Source of the DNA: Clostridia bacterium
Lineage (GTDB): Bacteria; Bacillota; Clostridia; Oscillospirales; CAG-382
Reading direction: 5' to 3'
DNA length: 17,452 bases
NCBI GenBank assembly: GCA_017560285.1
Contig: JAFYOG010000030.1
Location: 1-17,452, forward strand
This document shows, one piece after another, positions 1 to 7,033 of this stretch; positions within the stretch are counted from its first letter, which is position 1; every line of letters begins with the position of its first letter. Under the pieces are notes generated by a model, which was given only the letters and a program-made list of their open reading frames with translations, was not told the DNA's origin and made no database searches. The translations under genes and the position numbers were made by a program.

Positions 1-243
1 ATTCTCTATACCGAGGGCTCCTCTATCGAAGCAAACGCAACCGTTCCCGACATTGTGGGAATGTCCCCTGCAAAGGCTATTAAAAAGCTTATAAACAGCA
101 ACCTTAACGTTTCTATAAATGGTATATTTAACGACGATTATACAAACTGCACCGCAATTTCTCAGTCTATCCCCGCAGGTCAGTCCGTGCTTCCCGGCAC
201 CGTAATCGAAGTCGAATTCCTATACGAAGAGGATATCGAATAA
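1..243 (+). CDS. C-terminal end of a PASTA-domain penicillin-binding protein (partial, 5' end outside window)
   Basis: The reading frame is open from the first base and ends at TAA 241-243, giving 80 visible residues. Residues 14-76 form one PASTA domain: it opens with the typical VPDIVGMS and closes with a proline/glycine-rich stretch (SIPAGQSVLPGTVIEVEF) followed by a beta strand. The residues before it (ILYTEGS) look like the last strand of a preceding PASTA domain, so the protein probably has at least two. PASTA repeats at the end of a class B PBP, directly upstream of murF, fit SpoVD/PBP2-type transpeptidases that cross-link septal or spore peptidoglycan outside the membrane. The transpeptidase domain itself is not visible, so no symbol is given. 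A PASTA Ser/Thr kinase is the alternative, but the dcw position argues against it. The stop overlaps the murF start by one base (TAATG). Confidence 0.8.
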   Translation: MLYTEGSSIEANATVPDIVGMSPAKAIKKLINSNLNVSINGIFNDDYTNCTAISQSIPAGQSVLPGTVIEVEFLYEEDIE

Positions 244-1589
244 TGAACAAAACTCTGTCTTATATAGCTTCTGCGGTTGGCGGAACACTTTCAAAAGGTG
301 CGAATAAAGACCGTATCGTCAACGGCTTCTATTCCGATAGCCGCACCCCCGCAGCCGATAAAATGTTTTTGGCAATCCGCGGAGAACGCTTCGACGGTAA
401 CGATTTTGTAAAAAATCTCGTTTCCCAAGGCTATGCCGCATTAACCGATGCGCCAAAAAATCTTAACCTCGGCGGCGACGTTATCTTGGTTAATAACGTA
501 ACCAAGGCGTTGCAGGATCTGGCGTGCTTTTACCGCGATACCGAGCTTAAATCCACCCCCGTGGTGGGCATAACGGGATCTGTTGGCAAGACCACAACCA
601 AAGATATGGTTTCAAAAGCACTTTCGGCAGGATTAAAGGTATATAAAACAGAGGGCAACTTTAACAGTCAAATCGGTTTACCCCAAACCGTCTTGGCGGC
701 AGACAGCGGTTACGATTGCGCCGTAGTAGAGCTTGGAATGAGCTACAAGGGCGAAATGGAACGCATTTCCCGCTGTGCAAAGCCAAATATTTCAATAATT
801 ACAAACATCGGCTATTCCCATATCGAAAACCTTGGCAGCAGGGAAGCTATCAGGGACGAAAAGCTAAAAATCGCCGCCTTTTCAGGCAACGATTCCGTAT
901 TGCTCCTTAACGGCGACGAACCCTTATTAAGAGATATAAATAAAGACTGTTACGGAACCTGCTATTACGTTTCCGCATCCGATACAAGCTGTCATTGCTA
1001 TGCAACCGATATATGCGAAACCGAAAACGGAATTTCATTTGTTGCCGTTATATTCGGCAACAGCATAAGCGTAAATCTTAACGTTATCGGCAGGCATTAC
1101 GTTATAAACACCCTCTTCGCCTTGTGCGCCTCGTATTTGTTGGGTGTAAACCTTAATGCCGCGGCTGAAAGCCTTGCATCATACAAAAGCGACGGAAAAC
1201 GTCAGCATATATACCAAAAGAACGGGCACACCGTCATTTCCGATTGCTACAACGCCTCGCCCGAATCTATGCTTGCGGCGCTTTCGGTGCTTAATACCGC
1301 AAAAAACCGCCGTATAGCAGTCCTTGGCGATATGTTAGAGCTTGGCGAATGCTCGGTTTCTTTGCACCAAAAGGTAGGGGAATATACCAATAACACCACC
1401 GATGTTCTTATAACCTACGGCGATATGGCAATACAAATTGCCAATGGTTCAAAGGTAAAGGAAATTTATTCCTTCCCGCAGGACCAACGTCAAGAGCTTT
1501 TAGAATTCCTAAACGGTTTTATAAAAGAAACCGATACCGTGCTTTATAAAGCAAGCAACGGAATGAAGCTTTCAGAGCTGATAGTATAA
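243..1589 (+). CDS. murF: UDP-N-acetylmuramoyl-tripeptide--D-alanyl-D-alanine ligase MurF
   Basis: MurF is the cytoplasmic ATP-dependent ligase that adds D-Ala-D-Ala to UDP-MurNAc-tripeptide, making the pentapeptide precursor used by MraY. The 448-residue length is normal. The N-terminal Mur domain has the SDSR motif (31-34). The central ATPase domain has the P-loop GITGSVGKTT (109-118), ELGMSYKGEM (163-172) and TNIGYSHIENLGS (187-199), then RDEKLKI (204-210) holding the lysine expected to be carbamylated. The C-terminal domain has the MurF-specific DCYNASPESM and LGDMLELGECS motifs, which separate it from MurE, MurD and MurC. The ATG lies in TAATG, overlapping the upstream stop by one base, with a GAGG-type site at 229-232 inside the previous gene, so translation is probably coupled. 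murE, which often sits between spoVD and murF, is absent from this junction. Confidence 0.97.
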   Translation: MNKTLSYIASAVGGTLSKGANKDRIVNGFYSDSRTPAADKMFLAIRGERFDGNDFVKNLVSQGYAALTDAPKNLNLGGDVILVNNVTKALQDLACFYRDTELKSTPVVGITGSVGKTTTKDMVSKALSAGLKVYKTEGNFNSQIGLPQTVLAADSGYDCAVVELGMSYKGEMERISRCAKPNISIITNIGYSHIENLGSREAIRDEKLKIAAFSGNDSVLLLNGDEPLLRDINKDCYGTCYYVSASDTSCHCYATDICETENGISFVAVIFGNSISVNLNVIGRHYVINTLFALCASYLLGVNLNAAAESLASYKSDGKRQHIYQKNGHTVISDCYNASPESMLAALSVLNTAKNRRIAVLGDMLELGECSVSLHQKVGEYTNNTTDVLITYGDMAIQIANGSKVKEIYSFPQDQRQELLEFLNGFIKETDTVLYKASNGMKLSELIV

Positions 1590-1605
1590 ATAAAGGGGAA
1601 TAATA

Positions 1606-2604
1606 ATGAACATTCAAGTAATTTGCGCAATAACCGCCGCAGTTTCTTTGGCGCTGGGAATTGTACTTTATAAAATATTTATACCCTTGCTTCGCAAGGT
1701 AAAGTTGGGTCAAAAGATTTTGGAAATAGGCCCTTCGTGGCACAAATGCAAAGAAGGCACCCCCAATCTCGGTGGTCTGTTCTTTATTATAGCCTGCTTC
1801 GTCGGCTTTGCGGTTGGCGCGGTATGCCTGTTTAATTCCAATATGGCACCAAACGGCAAAAGCTTTTTCCTATCTGCCTTCACCTTGCTTGGCTTAGCCC
1901 TTTCTCAGGGCATAATCGGCTTCATAGACGATTACGTAAAGCTCTTTAAAAAACGCAACAAGGGCTTAAGCGGAACCCAAAAGCTTGTTCTTCAGTTTCT
2001 GTCTGTGGGCGTATATTTGTTTGTAAACGCCTACTTTAATAATTATGATACAGTAATTAATTTCCCTTGGGGCGGCGTAGATTTCGGCATTTTCTATTAC
2101 GTTATAATGCTCGTTGCAATGGTTTACATAATCAACTGCGCTAACCTTACCGACGGCATCGACGGTTTAGCCGGCAGCGTAGCGTTTATAACAACGGTAA
2201 TGCTGTTGTTGTTCGGAATTAATAACTCAATGCCTCAGCTTTCCATACCCTGCGCTGCACTTTGCGGCGGCGTGTTGGCGTTCCTTATATTCAACTTCCA
2301 TCCCGCAAAAATCTTTATGGGCGATACAGGCTCGCTTTTCCTTGGTGGCTTTATCGTCGGCGCAATAATGCTTACAAATAACGAATTTTTGCTTATCCCC
2401 GTTGGCTGTATTTGGATTTTAGAAGGACTTTCGGTAATTATACAGGTAACATCCTTCAAGCTTACCAAAAAACGCGTATTTAAAATGAGTCCTATTCACC
2501 ACCACTTCGAAAAATGCGGTTGGTCCGAAGTAAAAATCGTTGCCGTATTTTCTTTCATAACCGTTATTTTTTCCGCACTTACCTATTATTTGCTAATTAT
2601 TTAA
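1606..2604 (+). CDS. mraY: phospho-N-acetylmuramoyl-pentapeptide transferase MraY
   Basis: MraY is an integral membrane enzyme that moves phospho-MurNAc-pentapeptide from UDP to undecaprenyl phosphate on the inner face of the membrane, making lipid I. The 332-residue protein is hydrophobic throughout and has all the family signatures: FIDDYVKL with the Asp pair at 108-109, KGLSGTQK (119-126), NLTDGIDGLAG (180-190) with Mg-binding and catalytic aspartates, FMGDTGSLFLGG (237-248), and the MraY-specific PIHHHFE (296-302), which separates it from WecA/TagO relatives. The start follows AAAGGGGA at 1592-1599, seven bases upstream, and lies 16 bases after the murF stop. The next gene is ftsW, whereas in many Bacillota murD lies between the two. 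Confidence 0.98.
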   Translation: MNIQVICAITAAVSLALGIVLYKIFIPLLRKVKLGQKILEIGPSWHKCKEGTPNLGGLFFIIACFVGFAVGAVCLFNSNMAPNGKSFFLSAFTLLGLALSQGIIGFIDDYVKLFKKRNKGLSGTQKLVLQFLSVGVYLFVNAYFNNYDTVINFPWGGVDFGIFYYVIMLVAMVYIINCANLTDGIDGLAGSVAFITTVMLLLFGINNSMPQLSIPCAALCGGVLAFLIFNFHPAKIFMGDTGSLFLGGFIVGAIMLTNNEFLLIPVGCIWILEGLSVIIQVTSFKLTKKRVFKMSPIHHHFEKCGWSEVKIVAVFSFITVIFSALTYYLLII

Positions 2605-2619
2605 TAAAGGATTGTTTCT

Positions 2620-3831
2620 ATGCTTGCAAAGAGGACGAACAGCTCGGTTGAAAAGGTTCAACAACCAAAAAAGAATACAAAAGTAAACAGCATCGTCCGT
2701 ATGGTAGGCGAGGTAGACCGCCCAATGCTTATCGTTGTAATAGCCTTGGTATGCTTAGGGTCTATTATGGTGTTTTCCTCATCCTACGCCGTTGGCGAAA
2801 TCCGCTTCGGCGATTCCTTCCATTTTGCGCGCAAGCAAATTTTCTACGTTGGTGTGGGCCTTGTGGTATTGGCGGCTTGCACCCGATTAAGCTACTTGGT
2901 ATTAAAAAGAGCGGCTTACATTATTTACGTTATCGTATTAGGTATAAACTATCTGGTTCCTTTTATCGGCGAATCCCGTAACGGCGCAACCCGCTGGATA
3001 AACTTCCTAAGCATGGAATTCCAGCCGTCAGAGCTTTTAAAGTTCGCCTTGGTGCTTGCTATGGCAACCTATATCAGCAACCACTATAACGAAATGCGAA
3101 CCTTCAAAAAAGGCATATTGCCCATGATGCTTCTGTTGGCACCTGCCTGCTTGGCAACGCTATTGCAAAGCCATATGTCGGCAACAATTATTCTGTTTGT
3201 GCTTGCCATAATAATGCTGTGGCTTTCGGGTATAAAAAGCTTTTATTTCGGCTTTGTTTTGGGTGCTGTAGGTGCATTGGGTACCTTCTTCCTAACCATA
3301 GGCAAAAAATGGCTGTTCGCGTTGGTTCCTCAGGTTGAAACCCGTATGAAAATATGGGAAGACCCCTTCGCATATATGAGCTATGCCAGCGGCGGCCAGG
3401 GTTGGCAGCCTGCTCAGTCGCTTTACGCAATAAGCTCCGGCGGCTTCTGGGGCTTGGGCTTGGGTCAAAGCAACCAAAAACACGGTTATCTGCCCGAACC
3501 TTATAACGATTATATCTTCGCCATCCTTGCCGAAGAGCTTGGCTTCTTTGGCGTTGTAGCCGTTATTGCACTGTTCGGTATACTTGTATACCGCGGCTAC
3601 CGTATATCTCAAAATTCCACAAACCGCTTCTGTTCGTTGCTTGCAATGGGTATCACCTCGCAGATAGTGGTTCAGGTAATATTCAACCTTGCGGTTGTTA
3701 CCAATACTATGCCCAGTACGGGTATCAGCCTTCCTTTCTTTAGCTACGGCGGCACTTCCTTGGTTATTCTTTTGGCGCAGATGGGTATAGTGCTTTCAAT
3801 CTCCCGTTATTCTCTTGTAGAGCAGGGATAA
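2620..3831 (+). CDS. ftsW: SEDS-family peptidoglycan glycosyltransferase FtsW
   Basis: This is a polytopic membrane protein of 403 residues in the SEDS family, which polymerises lipid II into glycan strands together with a class B PBP. The PASTA PBP at the start of the cluster is the obvious partner. Family motifs are clear: ESRNGATRWI (118-127), FQPSELLKFAL (134-144), PEPYNDYIFAILAEELGFFG (292-311), with Asp297 at the position of the proposed catalytic aspartate, and TGISLPFFSYGGTS (367-380). The segment usually written QPDxGT is QSHMSAT here (183-189). The SEDS paralogues RodA and SpoVE cannot be fully excluded, but the mraY-murG context favours FtsW. The N-terminal 35 residues are charged and cytoplasmic. 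The start is supported by AAAGGA at 2606-2611, eight bases before the ATG. Confidence 0.93.
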   Translation: MLAKRTNSSVEKVQQPKKNTKVNSIVRMVGEVDRPMLIVVIALVCLGSIMVFSSSYAVGEIRFGDSFHFARKQIFYVGVGLVVLAACTRLSYLVLKRAAYIIYVIVLGINYLVPFIGESRNGATRWINFLSMEFQPSELLKFALVLAMATYISNHYNEMRTFKKGILPMMLLLAPACLATLLQSHMSATIILFVLAIIMLWLSGIKSFYFGFVLGAVGALGTFFLTIGKKWLFALVPQVETRMKIWEDPFAYMSYASGGQGWQPAQSLYAISSGGFWGLGLGQSNQKHGYLPEPYNDYIFAILAEELGFFGVVAVIALFGILVYRGYRISQNSTNRFCSLLAMGITSQIVVQVIFNLAVVTNTMPSTGISLPFFSYGGTSLVILLAQMGIVLSISRYSLVEQG

Positions 3832-3853
3832 CGGCATAAAAGGTGTTTTAATT

Positions 3854-4957
3854 ATGAAGGTAATTCTATGCGGCGGCGGCACAAGCGGCCACGTTAACCC
3901 CGCAATTAATATAGCAAAAACAATTCAACAGCGCTATCCCGATGCAGAAATAATGTTTATCGGCACAAAACGCGGCATCGAAAGCTCACTTGTTCCCAAG
4001 GCGGGCTATAAAATCGATTTTGTAGAGGTTTCGGGCTTTTCCCGCAAGCTCACCATAAAGAACGTTAAAGCGGCATGGCGCGCGTTAACCTCGGTTTCCG
4101 CAGCAAAGAAGATAATCAAAAAGTTCTCGCCGGATTTAGTTATCGGCACAGGCGGCTACGTTTCCTGGCCCACCGTAAAGGCGGCTTCCAAGCTGGGAAT
4201 CCCCACCCTCATTCACGAGCAAAACGCATTCCCCGGTGTTACCACAAAAATGCTTTCCAAGGTTGTAAATAAGGTTTGCATTTCCTTTGCGGGAAGCGAA
4301 AAATTCTTCGATGAATCCTGCCGTTCCAAGCTTACCTTAACGGGCAACCCCGTTATTGTTGACGGTATATCAAGAGAAGAAGCCCGCGCAAAGCTCGGCA
4401 TTGCTATGGACGAACCTTATATTTTATCCTACGGCGGCAGTATGGGCGCCGAAAAGGTAAACGAATACGTTTTCGACCTTATGCGTGAATATTCCATTCC
4501 CCAAAAAATCCGCCACACCCATGCCATCGGCAGGGTGGGCTATGCAAAGTTTTCCGAAATCGCCAAAAACGAAGGCTTCCATAACCACTCTAATTTAGAA
4601 ATAAGCGAATATATTTACGATATGAACCTTCGCCAAGCCGCCGCAGATATAATTATCTGCCGTGCAGGTGCAATGACACTTTCGGAATTAGCTATCCGCG
4701 GCAGGGCTTCCATTCTTATCCCAAGCCCCAACGTAACCGAGGACCATCAATATAAAAACGCCCGCCTTTTGGCAGATGCAGGCGCCGCTATAGTATGCCG
4801 CGAAAGCGAAACCGACGGTAAATTAATAGCAAAATATGCAAAAGAGCTTCTTTCCAACAAAAACAAACGGGTTCGTATGGAGGAAAGCATAAAAGCCTTT
4901 GCAATGCCTAATTCTATAGAGCTAATTGTGGATAACGCCTTATCCTTGCTTAAATAA
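3854..4957 (+). CDS. murG: lipid II synthase MurG (undecaprenyl-PP-MurNAc-pentapeptide GlcNAc transferase)
   Basis: MurG is a peripheral GT-B glycosyltransferase on the cytoplasmic membrane face. It adds GlcNAc from UDP-GlcNAc to lipid I, giving lipid II for FtsW and the PBPs. The 367-residue length is typical. Motifs in order are GGGTSGHVNP (7-16) with the conserved His13, GTGGYVSWP (98-106), HEQNAFPG (121-128), GGSMGAEKVN (194-203), CRAGAMTLSELA (269-280) and TEDHQYKNA (295-303). The position usually held by Gln or Arg in GGS(Q/R)GA is Met197 here, a mild variation. The start follows AAAAGGTG at 3838-3845, eight bases upstream, and lies 22 bases after the ftsW stop. It hands over to ftsQ across a 28-base gap. 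Confidence 0.97.
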   Translation: MKVILCGGGTSGHVNPAINIAKTIQQRYPDAEIMFIGTKRGIESSLVPKAGYKIDFVEVSGFSRKLTIKNVKAAWRALTSVSAAKKIIKKFSPDLVIGTGGYVSWPTVKAASKLGIPTLIHEQNAFPGVTTKMLSKVVNKVCISFAGSEKFFDESCRSKLTLTGNPVIVDGISREEARAKLGIAMDEPYILSYGGSMGAEKVNEYVFDLMREYSIPQKIRHTHAIGRVGYAKFSEIAKNEGFHNHSNLEISEYIYDMNLRQAAADIIICRAGAMTLSELAIRGRASILIPSPNVTEDHQYKNARLLADAGAAIVCRESETDGKLIAKYAKELLSNKNKRVRMEESIKAFAMPNSIELIVDNALSLLK

Positions 4958-4970
4958 GTATAAAAAACAG

Positions 4971-4980
4971 AAGGGAAGTG
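4971..4980 (+). promoter_or_regulatory. ribosome binding site that fixes the ftsQ start
   Basis: AAGGGAAGTG lies just upstream of the ATG at 4986 and after the murG stop. It supports 4986 over the upstream in-frame ATG at 4926, which lies inside murG and would add 20 residues unlike an FtsQ N-terminus. Confidence 0.75.
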
Positions 4981-4985
4981 AACAA

Positions 4986-5777
4986 ATGGAACAGCAACGT
5001 TTTGTCCGTAAAAACAAGGCTATGTACGATGCCGCGCGCCGTCAGGACCGCAAGCGCACCCGCCGTACCGTGTTTTACGTATGCTTGCTTTTAGCTGTTA
5101 CAATCGTTTTCACTTTCGTCTGTGCAATGGTATTTCTAAAGGTAAAAAACATAAACATCTCGGGGAATAAGGTCTATTCCACCGAGCAAATTATGGAATA
5201 CGTTCCCATAGAAAGTAACCAAAATATCTATTCCTTTAATGCAGATGAAATCGAATCCAACATCCTCACCGCATTCCCATATATTAAGTATATAAACATC
5301 ACAAGGGATCTACCCACAACGGTAAATATCAGTATTATCGAGGAAAAACCCTATTACGCCGCAAATATCGCAGGTGATGCATATATAATTTCCGCAGATC
5401 TAAAGGTTTTGGAATGCAGACCTAACACAAGCGTAAAAAATCTCGGCTTGGCAGAAATAAAGCTAAGCAACGTTCGCCGCTGTATCGTTGGCTCGCAAAT
5501 AGAGTTTGTCAGCACCCGCGACCTTCAGGCGCTAACCGCTCTTTACGATAATTTCAAAGCCAATTATATACAAAGCAAAATAAAAAGCGTCGATTTCAGC
5601 TCTCGTTTCGATATAACCTTCAATTACGATAACCGTTTTAAGGTATATATCGGCGATACCGACGATCTGCAAATAAAAATGCTGTTTTTGGTTAGCATAA
5701 TCGATGAATTAGACCCCACCGCAACGGGTACTATTAATATTTCCAACCCGCGTGAGGCATCTTATGCACCGTCATAA
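4986..5777 (+). CDS. ftsQ: cell division protein FtsQ/DivIB
   Basis: This is a 263-residue bitopic membrane protein. FtsQ/DivIB is a divisome scaffold that works with FtsL/DivIC and the FtsW-PBP pair; it has no enzymatic activity. The N-terminal 27 residues are very basic and cytoplasmic (KRTRR at 23-27). One membrane segment follows at about 28-50. A POTRA domain runs from about 53 to 121 (INISGNKVYSTEQI; AFPYIKYINITRDLPTTV; IEEKPYYA), and a beta-rich domain reaches the C-terminus, ending in a typical final strand (GTINISNPREASY). POTRA plus position between murG and ftsZ identifies the gene despite low sequence conservation. The start was moved to 4986 on the strength of the AAGGGAAGTG site and because the earlier ATG overlaps murG. 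The usual downstream partner ftsA is absent. Confidence 0.92.
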   Translation: MEQQRFVRKNKAMYDAARRQDRKRTRRTVFYVCLLLAVTIVFTFVCAMVFLKVKNINISGNKVYSTEQIMEYVPIESNQNIYSFNADEIESNILTAFPYIKYINITRDLPTTVNISIIEEKPYYAANIAGDAYIISADLKVLECRPNTSVKNLGLAEIKLSNVRRCIVGSQIEFVSTRDLQALTALYDNFKANYIQSKIKSVDFSSRFDITFNYDNRFKVYIGDTDDLQIKMLFLVSIIDELDPTATGTINISNPREASYAPS

Positions 5778-5830
5778 TGATAAAATAATCAAAAATATAG
5801 CCTAAATTTAAAGAAAAAACAAAAAAACTC

Positions 5831-5859
5831 TTGCAATTTAGCGTAATATCCATTATACT
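5831..5859 (+). promoter_or_regulatory. probable sigma-A promoter of ftsZ
   Basis: The -35 box TTGCAA (5831-5836) and -10 box TATACT (5854-5859) are separated by exactly 17 bases, in the AT-rich 128-base gap between ftsQ and ftsZ. Transcription would start near 5866, leaving a leader of about 40 bases with GGAGG at 5895-5899, six bases before the ATG. I see no terminator between ftsQ and this promoter, so read-through from upstream is also likely. Confidence 0.75.
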
Positions 5860-5905
5860 ACAATATGAATAAAAATAAGTAACATAAACATTTTGGAGGT
5901 TCAAA

Positions 5906-6985
5906 ATGCAAAACATGCTCGAAGATCCTAATAAGGTTGTCATTAAAGTTATCGGTGTCGGCGGTGGCGGCGGCAACGCAGTAAACCGTATGATTTCCGC
6001 TATCGACAAGGCAGACGTTGAATTTATCAACATCAATACCGATACTCAGATTCTTGTTAAATCCAGCGCTCCCACCAAGATCGCAATCGGCGATCGTATC
6101 ACCAAGGGCCACGGCGCAGGCGCTAACCCCGAACTCGGCGAAAAGGCTGCTGACGAATCTATCGAAGAAATTACCGAAGCTATCAAGGGCGCAGATATGG
6201 TATTTATCACCGCAGGTATGGGCGGCGGTACCGGTACCGGCGCAGCTCCCGTAATTGCAAAGGTTGCTAAATCCTTAGATATCCTTACCGTAGCAGTTGT
6301 TACCAAGCCCTTCCTTTTCGAAGGCAAAAAGCGTATGATGCAGGCAGAAGCAGGTATTGCTAAGCTTGCAGAAATCGTAGACTCCCTTATCGTTATCCCC
6401 AACGAAAGATTAAAGCTTCTCACCGATAAGAGAATTACCTTTATCAACGCGTTCCAGGAAGCTGACGACGTTCTCCGCAAGGGCGTTCAGTCTATCTGCG
6501 AACTTATCACTATCGACGGCGAAATCAACCTCGACTTTGCAGACGTTTCCGCTGTTATGTCCGATGCAGGCCTTGCTCATATGGGTGTTGGCTGCGCTAA
6601 GGGCAAAGACAAAGCAGAACAGGCAGCCAAGATGGCAGCTTCCTCTCCCTTGTTGGAAACCAACATCAGCGGCGCTCGCGGCATCGTAATCCAGATCATC
6701 GGTTCTGCAGACCTTGGCTTGGAAGAAATCAACAATGCTGTTGAAATGATCACCGGCGAAGCAAACCCCGATGCAACCATCATCTTCGGTTTCGCTATCG
6801 ACCCCACTCTCGAAGACGAAATGCGTATCACTCTTATCGCTACCGGCTTCGATGCAGACAAGAAGAGCACCGACGTACGCCGTCAGATGCAGCAGGCTGA
6901 AGCAGCTGCTCCCAAGGCTACCGAAGAAGCTCCCAAGGAAGCTAACGATATCGACGATATCCTCAGCATGCTCAACAAGAGATAA
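5906..6985 (+). CDS. ftsZ: cell division GTPase FtsZ
   Basis: FtsZ is a tubulin-like GTPase that polymerises into the cytoplasmic Z-ring and recruits the division machinery. The 359 residues contain VGGGGGNAVNRM (18-29), ININTDTQ (41-48), the tubulin signature GMGGGTGTGAAPV (104-116), IPNERL (164-169) and the T7 synergy loop NLDFADV (208-214), so both GTP binding and hydrolysis residues are present. The globular part ends near residue 315. A short alanine/glutamate/lysine-rich linker follows, then the tail DIDDILSMLNKR, which departs from the common IPxFLRxR-like membrane-tether-binding peptide. It has the best ribosome binding site in the cluster (TTTGGAGGT, spacing 6), its own promoter and a strong terminator. 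By eye its codons look more biased than those of the genes upstream, as expected for high expression. Confidence 0.98.
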   Translation: MQNMLEDPNKVVIKVIGVGGGGGNAVNRMISAIDKADVEFININTDTQILVKSSAPTKIAIGDRITKGHGAGANPELGEKAADESIEEITEAIKGADMVFITAGMGGGTGTGAAPVIAKVAKSLDILTVAVVTKPFLFEGKKRMMQAEAGIAKLAEIVDSLIVIPNERLKLLTDKRITFINAFQEADDVLRKGVQSICELITIDGEINLDFADVSAVMSDAGLAHMGVGCAKGKDKAEQAAKMAASSPLLETNISGARGIVIQIIGSADLGLEEINNAVEMITGEANPDATIIFGFAIDPTLEDEMRITLIATGFDADKKSTDVRRQMQQAEAAAPKATEEAPKEANDIDDILSMLNKR

Positions 6986-6995
6986 AATCCATAAC

Positions 6996-7031
6996 AAAAA
7001 GAGGGTTCATCTGAACCCTCTTTATTTTTTT
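6996..7031. terminator. rho-independent terminator, probably bidirectional, between ftsZ and the convergent redox operon
   Basis: A perfect 11-base-pair stem (AAAGAGGGTTC at 6998-7008 with GAACCCTCTTT at 7013-7023) closes a four-base loop. On the + strand it runs into a T-rich tract through 7031, ending the ftsZ transcript. On the - strand the stem is followed by TTGTTAT, a weaker U tract, right after the stop codon of the convergent gene (7034-7036), so it can end both transcripts. Confidence 0.92.
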
Positions 7032-7033
7032 GC

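Noticed and set aside
4926..4985. Longer ftsQ start at the ATG at 4926
   Set aside because: It lies inside murG, has no ribosome binding site and adds 20 residues unlike an FtsQ N-terminus; the ATG at 4986 has AAGGGAAGTG in place.
6410..6997. 195-residue open frame antisense to ftsZ
   Set aside because: It mirrors the biased codons of ftsZ, starts in the terminator region and shows no recognisable domain or ribosome binding site.
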